From an uncultured Ruminococcus sp. (lineage in GTDB: Bacteria; Bacillota; Clostridia; Oscillospirales; CAG-272): a stretch of DNA of 11,733 nucleotides. The translations under genes and the position numbers were made by a program. Shown in pieces: positions 7,024 through 11,733 of this stretch (positions are counted from its first letter, which is position 1; each line of letters begins with the position of its first letter). The stretch spans positions 1 through 11,733 of the forward strand of contig CACZOH010000170.1 in assembly GCA_902782785.1 (NCBI GenBank), in the 5' to 3' direction. The notes below the pieces were generated by a model that was not told the origin of the DNA, made no database searches, and was given only the letters and a program-made list of their open reading frames with translations.

Positions 7024-7832
7024 CTCACCCCGTATTTTTCAGAGATCTTTTTGCATATATCAAGCGCCTGACCGTACGCCGCCTCGTTTGACGCCAGTAT
7101 TGAGCTTTTTTCGGTATATGAGACCTCTTTGCCGTCAAAGCGCGTGACCCTGCCGCCCGCCTCCGTTACTATGAGATTTCCCGCCGCGTAATCCCACGGC
7201 GAAAGCGCAATTTCACAGAAAGACGCGGCGCGTCCGCACGCTACGTAGCAAAGATCCGCCGCCGCGGCGCCGAGGCGTCTGACGTCGACGCACCGCATGA
7301 AAAGCCCGCGCATCAGATCGGTAACGGCGTCGCACATCGTGTCGCGCGCGTAGGGCGTCGTTCCGAAAAGCGCAAGCGCGTGCCGCATCTCAAGCCCGTT
7401 TACGTGTATCGGCTCGCCGTTGAGAAACGCGCCGCCGCCCTTTTCCGCGTAAAACATCTCGTTTGTATAAGGCAGATAGACCGCGCCGAAGACAGCCTTT
7501 TTTTCGTTGAACAGCGCGACGGATATCGCCGAGCCGCCGAAGCCGTGTATGAAATTGCTCGTGCCGTCTATCGGGTCGATTATAAAGGTAGGACCGTCGC
7601 CGAGGCCGCGTTTGTCCTCACCCTCCTCCTCGGCAAAGAAACGGACGCCCGGGACGAGCTTTGACAGCTCCGTCTCAAGATACCTCTGCACGGCGACGTC
7701 GTATTCCGTCACGTAATTGAACGTGCCGCCCTTTTCATGTATTCTCTCCTCCGGACATCCGCGCGGCGCGGATAAAACTATCTTTCCCGCGCCGTAAACG
7801 GCGTCGATTATTTTTTTGTTCAGATCCGTCAT
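7020..7832 (-). CDS. Inositol-monophosphatase-family phosphatase (270 aa)
   Basis: All diagnostic blocks of the Mg-dependent IMPase/FBPase/CysQ superfamily are visible (numbered from the ATG at 7838): FFAEEEGE (67-74), IIDPIDGTSNFIHG (86-99, with metal ligands D88 and D91) and SPWDYAAGNLIVTEAGG (213-229, with D216). RRLGAAAADLCYVACGRA (187-204) and GGGAFLNGEP are also typical. The size is normal. These enzymes dephosphorylate inositol phosphates, sugar phosphates, fructose-1,6-bisphosphate or 3'-phosphoadenosine nucleotides; the motifs do not decide between them. Two in-frame ATGs exist, at 7838 and 7832. The RBS AAAGGAGA (7846-7839) touches the first ATG but lies at a normal distance from the second, so I place the start at 7832. 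It is the first gene of a two-gene operon with the GH43-like gene, suggesting that the phosphatase handles a sugar phosphate of the same pathway; this is inference. Confidence 0.88.
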   Translation of the reverse strand: MTDLNKKIIDAVYGAGKIVLSAPRGCPEERIHEKGGTFNYVTEYDVAVQRYLETELSKLVPGVRFFAEEEGEDKRGLGDGPTFIIDPIDGTSNFIHGFGGSAISVALFNEKKAVFGAVYLPYTNEMFYAEKGGGAFLNGEPIHVNGLEMRHALALFGTTPYARDTMCDAVTDLMRGLFMRCVDVRRLGAAAADLCYVACGRAASFCEIALSPWDYAAGNLIVTEAGGRVTRFDGKEVSYTEKSSILASNEAAYGQALDICKKISEKYGVR

Positions 7833-7872
7833 AATCATTCTCCTTTTGCGGCAGCGGAAGCCGCCCTGTCTG

Positions 7873-7901
7873 ATTATACCTCTTTTTTTTCATATTGTCA
7901 A
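7873..7901 (-). promoter_or_regulatory. Consensus sigma-70/SigA promoter for the phosphatase-GH43 operon
   Basis: Read on the minus strand, TTGACA (7901-7896) and TATAAT (7878-7873) are both perfect and separated by 17 bp that include an A8 run. The predicted start is near 7867, with a leader of about 35 nt. Confidence 0.88.
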
Positions 7902-7908
7902 CATTCTC

Positions 7909-7937
7909 TTGACATTTGGCGCGATTTATGATAGTAT
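7909..7937 (+). promoter_or_regulatory. Extended -10 promoter for the DUF4838 lipoprotein gene
   Basis: TTGACA (7909-7914), a 17-bp spacer and TAGTAT (7932-7937) are preceded by the extended -10 TGn (7929-7931). The -35 lies only 7 bp from the -35 of the divergent operon, so the two polymerase sites face away from each other. The predicted start is near 7944. Confidence 0.8.
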
Positions 7938-7967
7938 GAAATCAATAAATGAAGGGGTACGCGGAAA

Positions 7968-10316
7968 TTGAAAAAAGTATTATCTTTGATTTTGATAACG
8001 GTAATGCTCCTCGCGGCGCTTTCCGGCTGCGGCGAGAAGCCGGCCGATACGTCTGCGGATACCGGCGCGAAAACGGCGGACGCGGAAACCGGAGCCGTAA
8101 CGGCGGCGGAGAGCGGCACGGAGGCGGCGGAAACGTCGGGCGATGCGACGGAGACTGAGCCGGCAGCCGATCCCGATCCCGTAATTTCCGACCCGCGCGA
8201 CGTAAAGATAGGCGGCTTTCCCATAAGCGAATTTTCAATAGTCACGGCGAAGGAGCCGGTGTCCTCCGTGCAGAACGCGGCGACCGATCTCTGCCGCCTG
8301 ATCAGATTTGCGACGGGATATGAGCTTCCCATCGTATCCGACGACGAAAAAACGGGTCACGCCATAATACTCGGCGAAACGTCGCTTGACTGCGATAAAA
8401 TAAAATCCGCGCGCAGCGAGGTCAAAGACGACGGTTACGCGCTTCTCGAGCGTGACGGAGATCTGTTCATTTCCGGCGCGATAGCGCGCGGAACGATGAA
8501 CGGCGTTTACAGTTTTCTTGAAGACTATCTCGGCATGCGGTTTTATTCCGACACGTTCACGCACGTCAGAGCCGAATACGTGAAGAGCGTTCCCGAGGGA
8601 CAGTATACCGTTTTCACGCCGGCCTTCGCCGGCAGATACAACTGGACCGTATCGGGCGAGACGAACAACCAGAGGTACGCCAAGCGCACGAAGAGCACGA
8701 GCATAAAATACGCCGGCTCCCATAACCTCGGCACGCTGTCGAACACGGGCGACGGCTTCAGCCGTCAGCCTTGTCTGTCCGACAAAAAGGTTTTTGACAC
8801 GGTGCTTGAAAACCTCTGCAGTCAGATAGACAAAAAACCGAACAAGACGTTTTTCCATATAAACCAGAACGACGGCGGCGCTTTCTGCAAATGCGCCGAG
8901 TGTACCACCAAAAACAAGGCGGCGGGCGGCACCGCCATGGGATCGCTCCTTATGTTCATAAACGACATAGCCGCGGCGGTAAAGGAAAGATACCCCGACA
9001 GGGAGATAGATATACTTACGTACGCGTACAAGGAAACGACAATAATGCCCGATCCCGAGGTCGTCAAGCCCGCGGACAACGTCATAATAGTGCTCTGTAT
9101 GATGGATTCGACGTGCTTTGTGCACGCGTACAACGATCCGGACTGCGAGCACAACGCGATATCGTACCGGAATATGGTCAACTGGTCGAAAAACTGCAAA
9201 AAGTTCGTCGTATACGATTACACGTACAATTTCGCCTCCACGGAAGCGTCGGTCGGACCGAATATAGACGTCATGTGGGATAATTTTCAGGCGTTCAAGG
9301 ACTGCGGTCTTATCGGGCTTCTGTTTGAGGGCGACCATATGTCGGAGACGGGTGAATTTGCCGAGCTGCGCAACTACCTGCTCAACAGGCTCATGTGGGA
9401 TCCCGGTATAACGAAAGCGGATTTTGATAAGATGCGCGCGGAATTCATGGAGGATTACTACGGAGAAGCGGCGCCGTATCTTTCCGGATACATAGATCTG
9501 ATGAACGAAACGTCAAAAAGAGAAGGTCTGACGGAATGGGACGGTCACACCTCCGTATATACCGACCCGAAGGTGTTTTACGCGCCGAAGGTCGACGGCA
9601 AAAGCGATTTTACCGTAATAAACAGGTGCAAAGAGCTCTGGGACGCGGCGTTTGCCTGCAAGCTTACCGACGCGCAGCTTGCGCACGTTGAAAAATCGTC
9701 TGTCCACTATTATTATTTCGCCGCAAAATACGCGCAGACGGCGAATGAAAAAACCGCGGCGAAAAAGAGATATCAGGCGTTATGCGATAAATATACGTAC
9801 AATTACGACGGCAAGCTGCCCCCGGCGGGGAATACGGATCTTCCCGCGGACCTGCCGTCCGACGGACTTGAATACGGAGAATACCCGGACGGAAAAGGGT
9901 TGTACGTATGCGACAGAGGCGTTTTCGCCGACGGTATGCTCGTGATACCGACGGAGCAGAACGGCAAAAAGGTCGTTTCCGTCGGGGAGAGCTCGTTTGC
10001 GCGCGCGAACAACTTAGTCGAGGTGCATATACCCGAGGGGATAACGACAGTCGGCGCGTACGCTTTCCGCGGCTGCAAGAATCTGAAAACCGTATATCTG
10101 CCCGCGAGCCTGCAGACGCTCGGCTTTGCCGCCTTCGGAAAATCCGGCGACGAAAATTACGGCTGCGATTCCCTGACGGATATTCATTACGCGGGAACGG
10201 CGGAACAATGGGAAAAGCTGTACGGGGAAAACAACGGAGCGTGGAAAACGCTGTACGGCGTCACAGTCCATTGTTCCGATACGGACGTGACCATTGCGGC
10301 GGAGACGGAAAAATAA
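7968..10316 (+). CDS. DUF4838 lipoprotein with C-terminal BspA-like LRR domain (782 aa)
   Basis: The start is a TTG at 7968, with AAGGGG (7952-7957) 10 nt upstream. It begins MKKVLSLILITVMLLAALSG followed by Cys21 (lipobox LSGC), an N-terminus that would be destroyed by any later ATG. Residues 22-72 are an Ala/Thr/Glu-rich linker. Residues ~85-195 resemble the non-catalytic alpha/beta domain found before GH20/GH67-type barrels (SSVQNAATDLCRLI, AIILGET, GTMNGVYSFLEDYLGMRFY). Residues ~215-510 match DUF4838, including NQNDGGAFCKCAEC (299-312) and YDYTYNF (416-422). Residues ~635-765 are BspA-type LRR_5 repeats (VIPTEQNGKKVVSVGESSF, HIPEGITTVGAYAF, YLPASLQTLGFAAF). DUF4838 proteins are found among secreted carbohydrate-active proteins and resemble alpha-glucuronidase-like barrels, but their activity is not generally established. 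The protein should be displayed on the cell surface. It is divergent from the phosphatase-GH43 operon. Confidence 0.87.
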   Translation: MKKVLSLILITVMLLAALSGCGEKPADTSADTGAKTADAETGAVTAAESGTEAAETSGDATETEPAADPDPVISDPRDVKIGGFPISEFSIVTAKEPVSSVQNAATDLCRLIRFATGYELPIVSDDEKTGHAIILGETSLDCDKIKSARSEVKDDGYALLERDGDLFISGAIARGTMNGVYSFLEDYLGMRFYSDTFTHVRAEYVKSVPEGQYTVFTPAFAGRYNWTVSGETNNQRYAKRTKSTSIKYAGSHNLGTLSNTGDGFSRQPCLSDKKVFDTVLENLCSQIDKKPNKTFFHINQNDGGAFCKCAECTTKNKAAGGTAMGSLLMFINDIAAAVKERYPDREIDILTYAYKETTIMPDPEVVKPADNVIIVLCMMDSTCFVHAYNDPDCEHNAISYRNMVNWSKNCKKFVVYDYTYNFASTEASVGPNIDVMWDNFQAFKDCGLIGLLFEGDHMSETGEFAELRNYLLNRLMWDPGITKADFDKMRAEFMEDYYGEAAPYLSGYIDLMNETSKREGLTEWDGHTSVYTDPKVFYAPKVDGKSDFTVINRCKELWDAAFACKLTDAQLAHVEKSSVHYYYFAAKYAQTANEKTAAKKRYQALCDKYTYNYDGKLPPAGNTDLPADLPSDGLEYGEYPDGKGLYVCDRGVFADGMLVIPTEQNGKKVVSVGESSFARANNLVEVHIPEGITTVGAYAFRGCKNLKTVYLPASLQTLGFAAFGKSGDENYGCDSLTDIHYAGTAEQWEKLYGENNGAWKTLYGVTVHCSDTDVTIAAETEK

Positions 10317-10357
10317 TAAGAAATACATATAAAAATCTTTTGTTTAGAAAATATTGT

Positions 10358-10372
10358 GTTAATTTGATTAAC
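10358..10372. promoter_or_regulatory. Palindromic candidate operator
   Basis: GTTAAT (10358-10363) and ATTAAC (10367-10372) are perfect inverted copies around TTG. The site lies in the AT-rich 103-bp gap before the next lipoprotein gene, where no convincing -35/-10 pair with good spacing was found. It could be a regulator site or chance in AT-rich DNA. Confidence 0.35.
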
Positions 10373-10419
10373 TCTCGTTTGAACGATCATCACGTATTAA
10401 ACTAATTAAGGAGAAAAAT

Positions 10420-11391
10420 ATGAATAAAACTGTTGCGCTTATTTTATTATTGCTTTTGTCAATACTGTTTGTATCTTGTGCGAATGCAAAACAAACAACG
10501 GACGTAAATGATATCGAAAGCGAATGGTTAAGTATAGAATGCCGCACGCCATCCGATCTTTACAGAGTTTTTTCAAGAACGGACGAGATCAAAAAAGCGA
10601 GCGGTCATAAGGAGCTTGCTGCCATATTTGCAGACAGAGAAATAATCGGTTTGTCCGGCAGGTACGCCTGTACGGGACCGTCACTATTGGCGGACAGCCT
10701 TGTCAAGCTGGAGCAAGCGGACGTCAGAATACCGACAGTCTCCGCGGATAAGATGAAATATTTCAGTTTCAGAATATATTATGAAGGCGGCTTTGCCGTG
10801 GAAACTATAGAGACAGAAGACGTCTCCTGCAGTTTGTATTATTATTTTGATCCGGATAACGCATATTTTTCCGACAACTCAAAAGAGCTTCTGAAAAAAG
10901 GCGACCTGACGGACTATTATTTAAGCGATGAAGACTGTTCATACGAGGGCGAGACAGAGCTTTTGGGCAGCAAAACAAAGGTCTTTTCAAGAAAAAACGA
11001 TTACAGAAAATACTGCACGACGAATTATTTTCAAATCGACGGCATAACGGTACGTGCGGAATTCAGAAATACGGATGACAGATTCGGCGCAGGTCTTTCC
11101 GACTGTAGCTTTGACGGGCTTCGGTGGATAAAGATAAAAGACTTGGAAGACAGCGCGGACGAATATGACGAGTGGTATGACAGGCAGCTGACTCTGGAGG
11201 CGGAAAAAAAAGCCGAACATAAAAGGCAAATCGAAGAACAGGAAGCAAAAGAAAAACGCGCGGCGGAATCCGAATGGGAAAGAAGAGTGTTAGAGGCTGT
11301 TGAAAAGGGCTATATAGTAATAGTCGATTCCCTGCCCGTCGAACCAGAGCCCCGCGACACGCTCGGAGATATGACCTTTGAAGTAAAATAA
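10420..11391 (+). CDS. Lipoprotein of unknown function with C-terminal coiled coil (323 aa)
   Basis: The ATG at 10420 follows AAGGAGA (10408-10414) and opens the signal peptide MNKTVALILLLLLSILFVSC, with Cys20 as the probable lipid anchor. Residues ~30-240 form an apparently mixed alpha/beta region with no motif I recognise; cysteines at 41, 84, 137, 173, 199 and 229 are scattered. Residues ~248-296 are highly charged and helical (EAEKKAEHKRQIEEQEAKEK), a likely coiled coil that could support oligomerisation or wall spanning. A short Pro/Glu-rich tail follows. The 5' end and upstream region are clearly more AT-rich than the neighbouring lipoprotein genes. It lies 103 bp after the DUF4838 gene on the same strand with no clear terminator between, so cotranscription is possible. 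Confidence 0.82.
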   Translation: MNKTVALILLLLLSILFVSCANAKQTTDVNDIESEWLSIECRTPSDLYRVFSRTDEIKKASGHKELAAIFADREIIGLSGRYACTGPSLLADSLVKLEQADVRIPTVSADKMKYFSFRIYYEGGFAVETIETEDVSCSLYYYFDPDNAYFSDNSKELLKKGDLTDYYLSDEDCSYEGETELLGSKTKVFSRKNDYRKYCTTNYFQIDGITVRAEFRNTDDRFGAGLSDCSFDGLRWIKIKDLEDSADEYDEWYDRQLTLEAEKKAEHKRQIEEQEAKEKRAAESEWERRVLEAVEKGYIVIVDSLPVEPEPRDTLGDMTFEVK

Positions 11392-11400
11392 ATTCTGATA

Positions 11401-11420
11401 TTTAAAAAAATTTAAAAAAA
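11401..11420 (+). promoter_or_regulatory. A-tract UP-element-like sequence upstream of rpmG promoter
   Basis: Two tandem copies of TTTAAAAAAA place A7 tracts one helical turn apart, ending 4 bp before the -35 hexamer. Such phased A-tracts bend DNA and match the position of UP elements contacted by the RNA polymerase alpha subunit, as expected for a strongly expressed ribosomal protein gene. Confidence 0.65.
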
Positions 11421-11424
11421 CCTC

Positions 11425-11453
11425 TTGACAAGGCGGAGTTTTTGTGGTATGAT
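11425..11453 (+). promoter_or_regulatory. Extended -10 sigma-70/SigA promoter for rpmG
   Basis: TTGACA (11425-11430), a 17-bp spacer and TATGAT (11448-11453), with TGn (11445-11447) forming an extended -10. The predicted transcription start is near 11460, leaving a ~124-nt leader. Confidence 0.87.
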
Positions 11454-11459
11454 GACTCT

Positions 11460-11583
11460 ACCTCTGCGGGGGGTTCTTTTTTCGTGCAGAAAAAAACCTC
11501 CGTCGAGGGAGGTACAATCTTCGGCTGACTGTCTGTACCATCTCCGTGACAGTCCGTCAAATCTAAACGGGAGGTGCCGTCAA
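11460..11583 (+). promoter_or_regulatory. Structured rpmG leader with pseudoknot and anti-Shine-Dalgarno potential
   Basis: Helices visible by eye: GGTT plus TTTTT (11472-11482) with AAAAAAACC (11490-11498); CCTCC (11497-11501) with GGAGG (11508-11512); GGTACA (11511-11516) with TGTACC (11534-11539); GACTGTC (11527-11533) with GACAGTC (11548-11554). The last two interleave as an H-type pseudoknot. CATCTCC (11539-11545) can pair with the ribosome binding site GGAGGTG (11570-11576) over 7 positions, including one G-U. No known r-protein leader motif is recognised. Confidence 0.55.
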
Positions 11584-11585
11584 AT
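11554..11585 (+). repeat. Direct repeat flanking the rpmG ribosome binding site
   Basis: CCGTCAAAT occurs at 11554-11562 and again at 11577-11585, where it overlaps the first two bases of the rpmG ATG. The copies bracket the Shine-Dalgarno GGGAGGTG (11569-11576). Confidence 0.7.
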
Positions 11586-11733
11586 GAGAGACAAGATAAC
11601 ACTTGCTTGTACGGTCTGTAAGCAGAGGAACTATGACACCAAGAAAAACAAGAAAAACGACCCGGACAGACTTGAAATGAACAAGTACTGCAGATTTTGC
11701 CGTAAGCACACTCTGCACAAGGAAACAAAGTAA
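11584..11733 (+). CDS. rpmG: 50S ribosomal protein bL33
   Basis: The 49-residue product beginning MRDKITLACTVCKQRNYDTK is a full-length bL33. It is the zinc-binding (C+) form, with CxxC pairs at C9/C12 and C36/C39. bL33 sits near the E-site of the large ribosomal subunit. The ATG follows GGGAGGTG (11569-11576) by 7 nt, and the stop is the last codon of the window. In Bacillota rpmG commonly precedes secE-nusG and the rplKAJL genes; those would lie beyond the window end. The C+ form suggests a zinc-replete paralogue; a C- copy may exist elsewhere in the genome, which cannot be judged here. Confidence 0.97.
   Translation: MRDKITLACTVCKQRNYDTKKNKKNDPDRLEMNKYCRFCRKHTLHKETK

Noticed and set aside
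8235..9338. Open frame of 367 codons on the minus strand
   Set aside because: It lies antisense inside the DUF4838 gene, and its composition is typical of codon-biased shadow frames.
11402..11728. Minus-strand open frame of 108 codons across the rpmG leader and gene
   Set aside because: It is antisense to rpmG and its leader, with no signal peptide, RBS or known motif.

Overview
The window reads as a chromosome segment from an uncultured anaerobic member of the Clostridia (Bacillota), probably a gut or rumen lineage. This is inferred from four lipobox signal peptides on secreted lipoproteins, strong GA-rich ribosome binding sites, five sigma-70/SigA-type promoters with exact 17-bp spacers, a zinc-ribbon bL33, a DUF6514-like small protein, and frequent ATA isoleucine codons in otherwise moderate-GC DNA. 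No mobile element, tRNA, rRNA or CRISPR array was seen.

Layout. (1) 1-525 is the 3' part of a sialate O-acetylesterase/SGNH-like carbohydrate esterase. (2) 536-5332 has a perfect consensus promoter driving two secreted lipoproteins: a 1026-residue unrecognised beta-rich protein with a carbohydrate-binding-like beta-sandwich, and a leucine-rich-repeat lipoprotein with a ~68-residue super-repeat. (3) 5333-5853 has its own promoter, an unusual G/C-rich leader and a 109-residue DUF6514-like protein. (4) 5887-7832, minus strand, is a translationally coupled pair: an inositol-monophosphatase-family phosphatase followed by a cytoplasmic GH43/GH32-type five-bladed propeller glycosidase. (5) 7839-7967 is a compact divergent promoter region whose two -35 hexamers form an inverted repeat. 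(6) 7968-10316 is a DUF4838 lipoprotein with a C-terminal BspA-like leucine-rich repeat module. (7) 10420-11391 is a more AT-rich, unrecognised lipoprotein with a C-terminal coiled coil. (8) 11401-11733 is rpmG (bL33), with an A-tract UP element, an extended -10 promoter and a ~124-nt structured leader.

Working together: the esterase, GH43-like propeller and DUF4838 protein point to handling of decorated polysaccharides or glycoconjugates. The lipoproteins would sit on the outer face of the membrane and bind or degrade glycan, while the GH43-like enzyme and phosphatase act inside on imported material. No transporter or glycan regulator is in the window, so substrate and pathway remain inference. 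rpmG is a housekeeping gene at the edge, usually followed by secE-nusG in Bacillota. The most unexplained signals are the leaders of rpmG and of the DUF6514-like gene.
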